From the NCBI GenBank assembly GCA_947646735.1, contig CANTFK010000848.1, positions 310,001-374,000 of the forward strand: DNA of 64,000 nt. The letters run 5' to 3'. A program made the translations under genes and the position numbers. The notes below the pieces were generated by a model. That model was not told the origin of the DNA, ran no database searches, and saw nothing but the letters and a program-made list of their open reading frames with translations. Below, piece after piece: positions 1 to 9,678 of the stretch (position 1 is its first letter; every line of letters begins with the position of its first letter). Source of the stretch: Peronospora farinosa (taxonomy: Eukaryota > Oomycota > Peronosporomycetes > Peronosporales > Peronosporaceae).

Positions 1-420
1 TATGAAGTCCAAACTGACCGACTTCCAACAATCTGTTGGAATCGGCAGTGGATTTAATGGCGCACTGCTAGAAAAAACAAGCTTAATGCGATGATACTCT
101 TCGCAAGAGAGAATATGGTTGACCACCCACCGATATGGGTGGGGCCACCATATTCCTCTGACACTCGTAAGAATGTCTTTCAAGGCCCAGATGTCCACTA
201 GATGGCGCATCATGGCACTCGTGGAGTATCATCAGCTTGAGATCTGTGTCGTGAGTGTGTGGCGAAGCGAAGGCGTGAATTTGGCGAAGTGTGATCGCAT
301 ATTTTCGGTTAAGTCCGAAATGGCCAATATTGATGAATCGCGATCTCGCAGAAAAGTTTCGAGATGATGGCAAATGGGATGGAATGGGATTGAAAACAGT
401 GAATGGTGGAGTTTGCATTT
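1..420 (-). pseudogene. Ty3/gypsy integrase zinc-binding remnant
   Basis: The minus-strand frame between 418 and 83 carries an integrase N-terminal zinc-binding signature (residues ILHECHDAPSSGHLG, a H-x3-H type arrangement followed by GHLG) preceded by the usual hydrophobic and charged lead-in. The Cys pair and the catalytic core that should follow are absent or frameshifted, and the reading frame stops near 83. This is the end of an older minus-strand gypsy copy, cut on its upstream side by the LTR that starts at 424. The family call is from motif recognition; the element is not functional here. Confidence 0.6.
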
Positions 421-423
421 CTA

Positions 424-1506
424 TGTGGGTTAGTATGGCCTAGAAACTACGCAATTGCGATCTACGGTATCTTTCGATGGCGATCCGCGTGAACGCGATC
501 GCTAAGAAGGAGGATTGGTACATCCACGTATGTGGAAGACGGTCTGGTGCGGATCACGTCGCTATGGAAGACTGGAATGAGGTGGACATGACATGTCATA
601 TAGATGGACCATCTCACATGACCCGAGAAACGGTAAAGAGGACAAGTCGTGATCCGGCGGACCGCGATCCGATACTAATTATTAGTATCGCGATCCGATA
701 GTAAAATAAGTACCGCGATCCGATATTGATTATTAGTACCGCGATCCGATACTAATTATATAAAGTACCGCGATCCGATACTAATTATTTAGTACCGCGA
801 TCCGATACTAAAATGGTATTAGATCCAAGCGAGGTAGCGATCCAGATCGCGGCGATATTGGAGTGGACCACATTACAAGATGTGATTTTTCCGAAAGGGC
901 GATACGTGGCAACAGATCCTGAGCTACAGATAGTCAAGATCATAGGTTTTGGTATTTGATTGGTTAACATTAAACAGAGTTCAATTTGCTTCTAAGTACA
1001 CGTATCGACTTCTCTTCCGGGCTGGATTCTTTGGCCTCCCGACGTCTCAAGGAAGTCTACATACTACGCAAGTCATATCCCTGGATTGTTTGGCCAGGGA
1101 TTGCAAGAATTCTCAACAAAACGACTCAAGCTGCGATTGGACGCAGAGGAATAAGAAGTCCAGATACAAGATCGCGAGACGGCTCAAGTGGTCAGAAGGC
1201 AAGCGTATTAAGTATCAAACAATTGGATAAGGCGATCTCAAGGGAGATCAGGGCGACTCAAATAGAGCACCTCAAGAACAACTGCGATCGTGTGAGGAAT
1301 TCCACTCGATCGCCCCCCCCACCTATCCCTAACACAATCAAGTTCAACATCGACTCAAGTCTACCGAGAAGAGAGCAACCCGCCCTACCGACGGGTACAC
1401 AAGGTGAGGAAGGAAATACACACGGAATCGGGGTACCCCCTCCGTAAGTCGGTCGTCCGGGCGCCAGTGGAGACATCAGAAAATTTGTGGACCCCGCTCC
1501 ACCACA
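424..1506 (+). repeat. 5' LTR of element A
   Basis: The LTR starts TGTGGG and ends CCACCACA, giving a TGTGG/CCACA terminal inverted pair, and is followed after one base by the PBS. From about 850 to 1506 it aligns by eye with the reverse complement of 32553-33225, the LTR of element B: shared runs include the segment around GGAGTGGACCACAT, GTTTTGGTAT..TTGATTGGTT and the U5 end with GGGTACACAAGGTGAG and TACCCCCTCCG. U3 differs in length, mainly because of the tandem repeats at 655-820. The start at 424 is inferred from the terminal dinucleotides and from the boundary with the integrase scrap. Confidence 0.7.
655..820 (+). repeat. Tandem repeats in LTR U3
   Basis: Six imperfect copies, about 26-31 bp each, of a unit built from TACCGCGATCCGATACTAAT plus an AT-rich tail. 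One unit contains a near palindrome, CGATACTAAT / TATTAGTATCG. The array lies in the 5' third of the LTR, where enhancer-type repeats of LTR elements commonly sit. Element B has related but diverged GATCGAC-rich repeats in the same part of its LTR. Confidence 0.75.
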
Positions 1507-1507
1507 A

Positions 1508-1525
1508 TGGTGCGCGTGCCCGGAT
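1508..1525 (+). other. Primer binding site (PBS)
   Basis: TGGTGCGCGTGCCCGGAT lies one base after the LTR. Its complement is a well-formed tRNA 3' end: CCA, discriminator A, seven acceptor bases CACGCGC and five T-stem bases CCGGG. Element B has the same site after its own LTR (32551-32534, minus strand) with one difference in 18 bases. The tRNA species is not identified. Confidence 0.65.
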
Positions 1526-1764
1526 CATCTGGTGACTCGGGATTTCACCGTGAGTCCCTGAGAGAAGATGTGAAGGTCAAAATTGAACCTTGGATTGAAG
1601 CGTCAGCGGCAAAGGGATCACCGCAGGTGTGTGAAGAAAAAAGATCCCCGGATCATCAGCGTTTTGGGAGGGGCGCAGATGAAAAGAAAACCAAGGAGGA
1701 AGATCAAGAGATTGATCTGGAAGAAAAACCTCTACCCCCTCCCCAAGTCCTTTCGAGGACCCCT

Positions 1765-1833
1765 GCGGATCGCGTTGCAAAACGCGATCCGCTGGATAAA
1801 AATCCTTCGGTCAAAACCGAAGGAAACTTATCC
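1765..1833 (+). promoter_or_regulatory. Two adjacent RNA stem-loops in the gag leader
   Basis: The first is a perfect 12-bp stem, GCGGATCGCGTT (1765-1776) with AACGCGATCCGC (1781-1792), closed by a GCAA (GNRA) tetraloop. The second (1794-1833) has arms GGATAA/TTATCC outside TCCTTCGGT/ACCGAAGGA around a CAAA loop. The first stem is preserved in element B (32270-32297, read on the minus strand) with three compensatory pair changes and a GTAA loop. It lies about 260 nt after the LTR within the gag frame, where packaging or dimerization signals of retroelements are found. That role is inference. Confidence 0.6.
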
Positions 1834-3839
1834 AAAACCACTCCGAATTCGAAGAAGAAGAAGAATTCGAAGCCATCTCGAGTGAAGATGAAGGCGCCTG
1901 AATCGGATCATGATGATACCGACATGAAGCCAGCGCAGGAGAATGATAAGACGGAAGGGTGGAAACTGGATCAGTTGGAATGGTGTTATCATTGGAAGGA
2001 GCTTAAAGATCTGTTGTCAAGCGATCCCGTTCTAAAGATTTTGAAGCCGAAGTTAATTGGATCGCTGCGAGGGCCAATTTCAGCTCCCATTCCGACACCG
2101 ACCAGTTGGAAGCGATCCGTCGGCTTATGGAGTTTCTCCAAAACGCTGGATTCACCGCTGGAGCTTTTGACGCGCAGGTGCTGTTGGAATGCGATCATGA
2201 TCGGGTGATCCAAGCAGGGCGATCTCTCTTTTCGAAGCTAGTTCCTCAAACTGGAGAGCGCGATCCGGTGGATCGGACGATCCAGCCGATTGCAGATATA
2301 CCAAAAGGATACCATACTGGATCTTCGCAGTATATGTCAGCGGAATCCGAAGGGGAGTCGGACGACTCGATTAATATGCAGCAAATGTCACTTGGACCGG
2401 CTGGTGCAGCGCATATTCGCGAGCGACTGGCACCGATTAAGGCCAGAGAACAATCGACGACGGCACTCACAGCTGAAGACATGAATGTGACTGGATCAGG
2501 TCAATTGCAATCTTATTTTGAAGCTGCTATGAGAAAGTACGAGCAGGATCAAACTCGCATGATCGCCAGTCGATCCGCGATCCCCACAAACACCCCAAAA
2601 GTTTGCATTTCGGATGTGGATATGGAATCGGCCGGATCGCGTTAATCGCGATCCAACAGTTACGATCCAGACGATTTGGGGTTGGAGGATCTAAGACGGC
2701 CACAAGTCGCAAGTGCAGGCGCTGTACCTAATGGCAGACTTGTCACGCAGCGGATTCGAATGTCTGTGATCGCAGACCTGAAAGAATTTACAGGACGGGA
2801 CAAGGATGAAGATCGAGCGAGAAGTTGGGTTTACAAGGCCAAGTCGGCGTTCTTACGCTACCAAGCCCCAGATGATGAAAAATGCCTAGTATTTGGTCTT
2901 TACTCACGGGGCCGGCGCGAAATTGGTACATCCAGCTTAGCTGATCCACTCGGAATTCATGGAAGTCGTTGCTGGAAACCTTCATGATCCAGTATTGTGG
3001 ATATGGTATGTCTGTCGGAAGACAATACTATCATGCGAAGAAGCGATCTGATGAAACGCCATGAAATATTTGTATCGGCTGAATGTAGCCGCGATCCGAG
3101 CAAAAATATTCATTCGGGAGGGATCGCTTTCAATTCGCCGAGATCATGTGGAACATTTCATTGGTACACTTGATGATCGCGATCTGGCTAAGCAGTTGAC
3201 GTTGTTACGCCTTGGAGACGCCGATGATATGGAAGAAACTCTGCGATCATATCAACGCATGGAGGGAAGACAGTATCCGAGTGCACTGGGGTCAATCAAA
3301 TTTCGTCAGCGATCTGCGTCGGGTTACACTCCGGCACCCTCGAAACCAACTCGTGTCGTGAGAGCGTTTCGTCTGGAAGGCAGTAGCATTGAGTCAGACT
3401 CGGATATTAGTCCGAAACAGATCGACGAAACCTTTCTGTGGCCACAGTACCAGATCGCGTGAAGAAATATAGTGATCAACGCGCGGGATCGGACCATTTG
3501 GATCAAGACCGCGGTCCAGATCGCGTGGTGAATCAGAAGGCTTGTACCCATTGTGGATCGAAGAAACATGATGATCGTGGATGTTGGAAGAGACTAACGT
3601 GTCAGAAGTGTGGTCGTAAGGGACATCCTTCGTACAAGTGTTTTTACACCTGTTCCGCCTGCGGAGATGTTCATGAGAGTGGAAAGTGTCGAATAGAAGA
3701 ATTTTACAACATGATACTCAAGTGGTATGTTCCAACCAAGCATGCTAGAATGCTTTCGCCGAAGGCAGAAGAAATGTTAAACTAGGACGCTCGCCAGGTT
3801 GGAATCTGGTACGAGCCGAGCGTTCTAGGCTCTGAATTT

Positions 3840-4260
3840 ATGCATTTGTGGAAAAAAGATCGACTGATCAAGGTTTTAACGCTTGGATCGACCCGACTAA
3901 TACATGTGAGGATTGAAAAAATTGCGTTCAATATCAAGTGTCGTAAGAGTTGATGAATATGCCCGATCGCCTGCGAAAATGGAGCTCGACTTAGCACCAG
4001 GTGAATCACGGGGATATTGGAAATATCATACCCCAGGGAAGTGGTTCAAGCAAGCCAAGGCAGTGGGAAAGATCAACAATGAAAAGGCGACTATGTTGTT
4101 TGATTCTGGAGCCGAAGTCTCAATCGTCGACACTACCTTTGCTCGTAAGGTAGGATGTGTGATTGACGAGAGTCAGAAGCAAGAATGTGTTGGGATTGGT
4201 GAGAACACATACATGACGGATGGTCGTACAAGAATCAAGATTACGCTGAATGAATGACTA
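3840..4260 (+). pseudogene. Retropepsin-like protease of element A
   Basis: The frame 3913-4257 contains the aspartic protease signature LFDSGAEVSIVD about 60 residues in, followed by the hydrophobic strand region after it. Further protease sequence (AILGMDFMVPAGIRLD) lies at 4295-4350 in a shifted frame after a stop at 4257. The protease normally cuts the Gag-Pol polyprotein. A homologous start (MELNLALEESRG) is readable in element B near 30.4 kb on the minus strand. Confidence 0.7.
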
Positions 4261-4453
4261 GTATATTATTTCGATGCTTGGGTAGGAGATCTAGTAGGTC
4301 AAGACGCGATCCTAGGAATGGATTTCATGGTACCGGCTGGAATACGCCTGGATTTAGCAGATGGAACACTTAATTTGCCTGATGAGGTCAGGATACTTCT
4401 GAATGGACGAAGACCTCCTTACCGGGCGACCATACAAGCGATCACAATTCCAG

Positions 4454-4531
4454 AAATCAATATGTGGTGATTCCCGTGGGTAAATCGACCGAAGTGAAGA
4501 TCTACCCACGGGAATCACCACATATTGATTT
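4454..4531. repeat. 29-bp perfect inverted repeat inside pol
   Basis: Positions 4454-4482 and 4503-4531 are exact reverse complements over 29 bases, separated by 20 bases. The sequence lies between protease and RT. One strand reads as plausible protein (VVIPVGKSTEVKIYPRES), so the second arm seems to have been rewritten from the first, as by template switching. Confidence 0.85.
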
Positions 4532-4539
4532 AGTCCTTT

Positions 4540-5530
4540 TAAATCCAAGATCTGGGTGAGGCGCGATCCGAAGTGTGTACCTACAGTAAGTACAGGACCG
4601 GGTCAGATCAAGTATCTACAACTGACTAATTTCGACGATCAAAAGGTGACTTTAAGTCATGGATCGCCATTAAGGTTAGTGGATGGTCGCTGATATGATA
4701 CCTCGGTCCCCAGGATATGTCTTGGTGGGATCACGTCGGTATAACAAATGGCAGACATTAGCGTTCGAAGCGACAACGGATCGAGAAGAAGAACTACTGG
4801 AAAAATTTACCGGACCGCTAGTGGATCATCCTTCATACCCTACGCCGAAGAGGATCTTAACACGCTCAAAAGAGGAAGCAGAAAAAGGGACTACGGAAAC
4901 GGTGAAACCTACGACACGACCCAATGAAGAATGCGATGCGATAAAAGAAATCGGTGGCAACAATGAAGAAGATATGGTGATCGAAGATGAAAGTGAACAA
5001 GTAGCGCAATTTCCATGGGTGATCAATGCGATCAGAGGGATGTCAAATGTCGATCACGCGCAAGGGCCGTGGGGTGAAGAAAATTACACTCACAATAACT
5101 ATACACAGAAATGTATGGAGCGCGATCCGACAATTAATGACCGCGATCTGGCCGATCCGGTAGTTAATGACCGCGATCTGGCTGATCTGGATCGCGATGT
5201 GCGAGAACAAGAGCAAGCTAGTGATACTACGACTATCAACGACGAATGTAATTTAGCCGGAGGATGTGTAAAGATGAAGCTTGAAGACTCGATGTATTAT
5301 CACGAGAGTGGTGAATTGTATGTTGAAGACGTGGATCAGCATATGGCTGTCTTGCCTGAGATTGTGCCATCCACCGAAGAAGTTACGATTGATAATATTC
5401 AAGTGGGCGATCCGGGAGTTCCTCTAACCAAGGACCAAGAAGGTCTTCGGCAATTGATTTGGGCGAGCCGACACTTACTCATCGGCAAAGGAATGCGCTT
5501 CCTCCTGCAGCTCGAGGGCAGTATGTGATA
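4540..5530 (+). pseudogene. Protease-RT linker of element A
   Basis: The frame 4683-5528 (281 codons) is an acidic, Asp/Glu/Arg-rich linker between protease and RT. It includes a short internal repeat (5120-5190) of PTINDRDLADP type, encoded by GACCGCGATCTGGC units. Its end (EVTIDNIQVGDPGVPLTKDQ) resembles the start of an RT region and is followed at about 5540 by recognisable RT. I see no catalytic motif within it. The Met at 4683 is probably internal, because the frame continues from upstream pol. Confidence 0.6.
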
Positions 5531-6560
5531 TCGATGTTGGTGGAGCACACCCGATCGCACAACGAGTACGACCGGTCGCTCCCAAATTTCGCGAGAAGTT
5601 AGCTGACCTAATCAAAGGATTAATATCAGCCAGGATTATCCAGCCGTCGACATCACCATGGGCTTCGCCGATTGTGGTAATTATAAAAAAGAATGGTGTC
5701 GACATTCGGTTATGTATTGACTATCGGCGGATGAATCAACTCACGAGATTTATGGTGTATCCTATGCCTCTGATTAGCGAGGTTTTGCAAGATATGGATA
5801 AGGCTATGTGGTATTGCTCGTTGGATATGGCCAGTGGATTTTGGGTCGTGGAAATGACCGAGCGAGCAAGGATGATTTCTGCTTTTATCACGCCGTCAGG
5901 CCTGTTCGATTGGTTACGAATGCCGTTTGGGCTAAAAAAAACGCTCCGCAGATTTACCAACGTCTATTTTTGATAATGCACTGTATGTATACCTCAAGAT
6001 CGGTATGGATCCAAATGCAATTACCACAGGATCACTCGACTCCACTGAAACGGTAACGGGATCGCCAAAGCTGGTTGATTTATTCACTGAAGGCGAACCG
6101 AATACTAGCCAGAAGCCATTTGTGCTCGGCCGAAGGTTATATATTGATGACATACTGATTCCAGCAACATCGTGGGCCTCCTTATATGATAAGGTAAAGC
6201 GATTGCTAGAAGTATGCAATGAATGGATTTTGTCGATCAGTCTCGCTAAGAGATTTCGGGGACGACGTAAGGTGGATTACCTGGGTCATCAAGTCTCACT
6301 TGCAGGAATAGAAGCTCATCCAAATGATTTGGGATCCCTGGTGAACGTTCCGTTCCCAAAAACGTTGCGATCGATGCAATCGTTTCTGGGAAGCTTGAAT
6401 TACTATAGTCGATTTGTCGAAGACTTTGCGATTTATGCGCCCGTGCTATATGAAGTACGGGAAGCAGATTTCCACGAAATCCGCTGTCCTGACAAGATGA
6501 ATGCATTGGATTCGAATATCGCAACCATAAATGATTCAGATCAAATTTGATATTGGGGAC
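5530..6560 (+). pseudogene. Reverse transcriptase of element A
   Basis: RT motifs appear in order across three frames: IIQPSTSPWASPIVVIIKKN, then RLCIDYRRMNQLT, SLDMASGFW, the substrate loop SGLFDWLRMPFGL, and LYIDDILIPATSW with the catalytic YIDD near 6143. After that come VDYLGHQVSLAGIEAHP and the thumb motif SFLGSLNYYSRFVEDF. A segment of about 50 codons between IYQRLF and YIDD (6000-6130) is longer than in textbook gypsy RTs. Frameshifts near 5940 and 6000 and a stop at 6548 break the copy. Confidence 0.85.
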
Positions 6561-7893
6561 GACCCAATGTCCAGAAGGTCGGACTCGATGGGAAAAAGCG
6601 ATGATCGCATTTACCATGTTGAAAGCCAAGATCGCTAATACCCCTATCCTCAAACACTTAGATCCAGATCGGCCTCCGGTAATTGTCGTATATGCGAGTA
6701 AATGGGCAGTTTCAGAAGCTTTGTTGCAGGAGTATGATGGTATATACTGGCCAGTTACGTTTAGAAGCCGAACGCTGAAGCCGAATGAGATCAATTACGG
6801 AATGGTAGAGAAGGAGATATTAGCTTTACTTCGGATTATAAATTTATGTTATTGCATGCTAGCCTCGCGAGAGGTTAAAGTTCTCACGCGTTTCTCGACG
6901 ATGGCCTGGTTGGTGCAATCCTCCGGTCTCAATGACAGGCTAGGTAGGTGGGCATTATTATCGACCTGGACTTTGGAGATCAAGAAATGTGAAAAGGGCG
7001 AAGATGAAATACTTGGTGCCCTGGCTGCAAGCGTGACTCCCCGTGAAGAAGTTGATGAAGTGTTGATCGCGATCGCTCCCCAGAAACAGCCAAGGCAAAC
7101 TCTAAGTATGCCACCGTCTACGGTGGAAGAAGGTGAAAGTCTCTTGGTCGTCAGTTTCGATGGATCGGCACGAACCAAGCGAAAGGGTGGATCATACAGT
7201 GCGATAATATGGAAACTTCCTGAGTGGACTATTGTGGCTGCTGCATCGGAATATGCAACGGACTTAACAGTGAACGAAGCCGAATATCGGGGTTTACTAT
7301 TAGGCTTTGATCTGTTGGAGAATCAGACTAGAAGACGCGTTATTATTTGTGGCGACTCCAACCTAGTGATTCGACAGATGCGGGGAAAAATCGATTGCAA
7401 GGCTCCTAGCTTGCACTTGTTGCGACATAAGGCAATGGAGAAGCTTTTATCATGGCCTATCCATGAGTTCTTACACATGAAGCGCGACTGGAAACAAAGT
7501 GCAGATCGACTGGCGAGTACTGCTTTACAGAAGGAACAAGGTGTGGTCATCACTTCGGAAGGAGATCGCCAAGATCTCATTACCCTTAATAGACTGGATG
7601 AGTTGTTGAAGTCGAAGCAGCCCGAATCGGTGGTAAAAGTTGCTGCGATTACCAGATCAACCCGGAGAAGACGTCAACCACCCGAGATTTTGCAAGAAGA
7701 ATTTGTGCAGCAAGTGCGAAGCAACCGTATACGACAAGCTCAAGATGAGGAATGTTGGATCGCTAACCTAAATATTTCTCTGATGGGTGATAGAACGAAT
7801 CTCAGTATGGAAGAAGCGAAGTCATGCGCCAAGATCGCAAGTAATTACGAAGTGGATGAAAGCGATCTTCTATTTTCTGCCCGGGAGCTGTGA
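6547..7893 (+). CDS. RNase H plus second RNase H domain of pol
   Basis: This is an uninterrupted 448-codon frame. The first part is the RT-linked RNase H seen in Ty3/gypsy (VSEALLQEYDG, PVTFRSRTLKPNE, YGMVEKEILALLRI). From about residue 200 a second, complete RNase H fold follows: FDGSARTKRKGGSYSAIIW (Asp), NEAEYRGLLLGFDLL (Glu), IICGDSNLVIRQM (Asp) and SADRLAS (Asp), giving the full D-E-D-D set. Dual RNase H is known from plant Tat elements and, as I recall, from some oomycete Ty3/gypsy elements. It is part of pol; the Met at 6547 is internal. This is the best preserved part of the element. Confidence 0.8.
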   Translation: MILGTTQCPEGRTRWEKAMIAFTMLKAKIANTPILKHLDPDRPPVIVVYASKWAVSEALLQEYDGIYWPVTFRSRTLKPNEINYGMVEKEILALLRIINLCYCMLASREVKVLTRFSTMAWLVQSSGLNDRLGRWALLSTWTLEIKKCEKGEDEILGALAASVTPREEVDEVLIAIAPQKQPRQTLSMPPSTVEEGESLLVVSFDGSARTKRKGGSYSAIIWKLPEWTIVAAASEYATDLTVNEAEYRGLLLGFDLLENQTRRRVIICGDSNLVIRQMRGKIDCKAPSLHLLRHKAMEKLLSWPIHEFLHMKRDWKQSADRLASTALQKEQGVVITSEGDRQDLITLNRLDELLKSKQPESVVKVAAITRSTRRRRQPPEILQEEFVQQVRSNRIRQAQDEECWIANLNISLMGDRTNLSMEEAKSCAKIASNYEVDESDLLFSAREL

Positions 7894-9343
7894 GAAATTC
7901 GGAAGATCGCGATGGAATTGCTCGTTTGGTGGTGCCAGAAACTCTTCAGCAAGATTTTCTGCATCACTACCATGCCAGTTTGAAAGGAGGGCACCAGGGA
8001 ATCGGTAGGACGTATCAGCGGATCAGATCTCTTTTTCATTGGAGAGGCTTGTATCGCAGTGTACAGCGATATGTGAGCGAATGCACTGACTGCGAGACTG
8101 GAAAAGGACGTCCTGTTATTAATGAAGAGTCACCGGGAAATTTACAAGCTACTTATCCGTTCCAGATTATTGCAATGGATCATATTCCATCGCTGCCTAG
8201 ATCGTTTAAAAGCAACACTGAATTATTAATCTGGGTCGATCTATTTTCGGGCTATGTGGTTGCCAAGGCGAGCAAATCTACAACAGCTCAGACGATCGCC
8301 GAGAATTACTAGGAGTGTGTCTTTCGAAGATTCGGTGCAAGTGAAGCGATACGGCACGATCGGGAACCTGGATTTATGTCAGATTTTTCCGTGCGTTCAA
8401 TCAACTTATTGGGCAAAAGCAAAGAGCGACTATGGCATATCGCCCTCAAGCTAATGGGACTGCTGAACGTATGGTTCAGAACTTAACCCGAGCGTTGAAA
8501 ATGTACGTCTCGGACGTCAATCAACAAGATTGGGACGAGTATGCTGAGCGGCTGACATTCGCGATAAATACTCACAAGATCGAGTTCGTGGGTACACGCC
8601 TTTTTACTTGATCCATGGATGGGATTCTCGATCTACGTTGGAAGCTACGTTGACACTGGGAAGTATTCATCCACGAGATCGGGAACCTCGCCGATGGCGA
8701 TATCATGTGCAACGACACTATCAGCGAGACCGAGATGTAGTCAATGAGCGACTAAAAATGGCTATCCAGACTCGAGCGGATCAGCATAATGAAAATTTAC
8801 AATCTCACGAGATCAAGCCTGATACCCAAGTTTGGTTGTACCTAGATCGAGTGAAGGAAGGATTTGCTCGAAAATCAGCACATATGTGGCATGGAACTTT
8901 TCGAGTGTGCGAAGTGTGTGGTGGTCACGCTGTTCGCCTGGAGATCGCTGGCACGCCGTATCGATTATTCCCGATCGTGCATATATTCAAGCTGAAATGT
9001 GTAAAAGTAATCTCCGACCGCCCGAAGCAGTTGTTGACGGTGGAAGAAGAAGATCGTTTTGATTTCGATGAGGCACTTCTGCCGGAGGATAGCTGGGAGA
9101 GGCAACTTGGGATAACGAGTTTGAAGTAAAGAAGATTGAAGATATGCAATCCGGCAGAAAAACTCGTTTGGTCGGGTACATCGTCAATTTAAGGTTTACT
9201 GGAAAGGTTATACCGATCCATCGTGGGTTGATGAGGCTGATCTGAATTGTGGAGCATTGTTGCAGGAATTTAAGCGCGAACAAGCTCGCCGTAATCGTTT
9301 CGAAGTTATGCAGTCTCATGAAGAGGAAAAAGCTGAAGATTAG
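7890..9343 (+). pseudogene. Integrase with C-terminal chromodomain, element A
   Basis: The zinc-binding domain is readable (DFLHHYHASLKGGHQG, CTDCETGKG). The core has MDHIPSLP and WVDLFSGYVVAKAS with acidic residues, then in another frame AYRPQANGTAERMVQNL with the third catalytic acid. The frame 8608-9129 holds the C-terminal domain ending FDFDEALLPEDSW. A chromodomain-like tail follows in a shifted frame (FKVYWKGYTDPSWVDE) to a stop at 9341-9343. A stop at 8310 and several frameshifts inactivate it. Chromodomain-bearing integrases target chromatin in chromoviruses. Confidence 0.8.
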
Positions 9344-9678
9344 TGAATTGGTTATTACGCTTATGGAGAGTGGAAATGGCTGTACAAGATGGTTGTATAG
9401 CTGGAGGAACTAAGATATATGTGAATATGAGTGTCGATCGAAGGTCTGAAAGACCAGATCACGGCTGAAAAGGCCCAAAATAAGACGACAATTGCAAGAA
9501 CAACCAAAAGGATGAAACGAAAACAGTGAAATTGTAACGAATGCTGAAGAAAGGAAATCGGATCGCGAAGTGCTACTCCAGATTGGATCGCGGGAAGTCA
9601 CTTTGGAAAAACCTTATTGGCCAGACGAGGGATTAGCGATCCCGGGTGATCTTCAATCGAAGTTCGATACTGATTTTT
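9344..9678. other. Spacer between pol and the antisense ORF
   Basis: No coding frame is recognisable here. The two convergent frames, pol on plus and the accessory frame on minus, end at its two sides, so it would serve as the shared 3' untranslated region of both transcripts. Confidence 0.5.

Larger units (their letters stand above)
1507..3784 (+). pseudogene. gag of element A (frameshifted)
   Basis: The frame from 1507 stays open to 2208; the reading then continues in other frames at 2080-2987, 3000-3470 and 3438-3784. The first ATG uses the single base between LTR and PBS, so the PBS is read as MVRVPGSSGDS; the same start is preserved in element B. The N-terminal part is charged and Lys/Pro-rich. 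The middle (about 2760-3330) matches a retrotransposon gag capsid domain (LKEFTG..., RSWVYKAKSAFLRYQ, later DLAKQLTLLRLGD). The C-terminus has three zinc knuckles in 3543-3690: CTHCGSKKHDDRGC, CQKCGRKGHPSYKC and a shorter CSACGDVHESGKC. At least four frame breaks make it a pseudogene. Confidence 0.8.

Noticed and set aside
655..820. Spaced direct repeats resembling a CRISPR array
   Set aside because: Spacers are short and near identical, and the array is inside an LTR of a eukaryotic retroelement.
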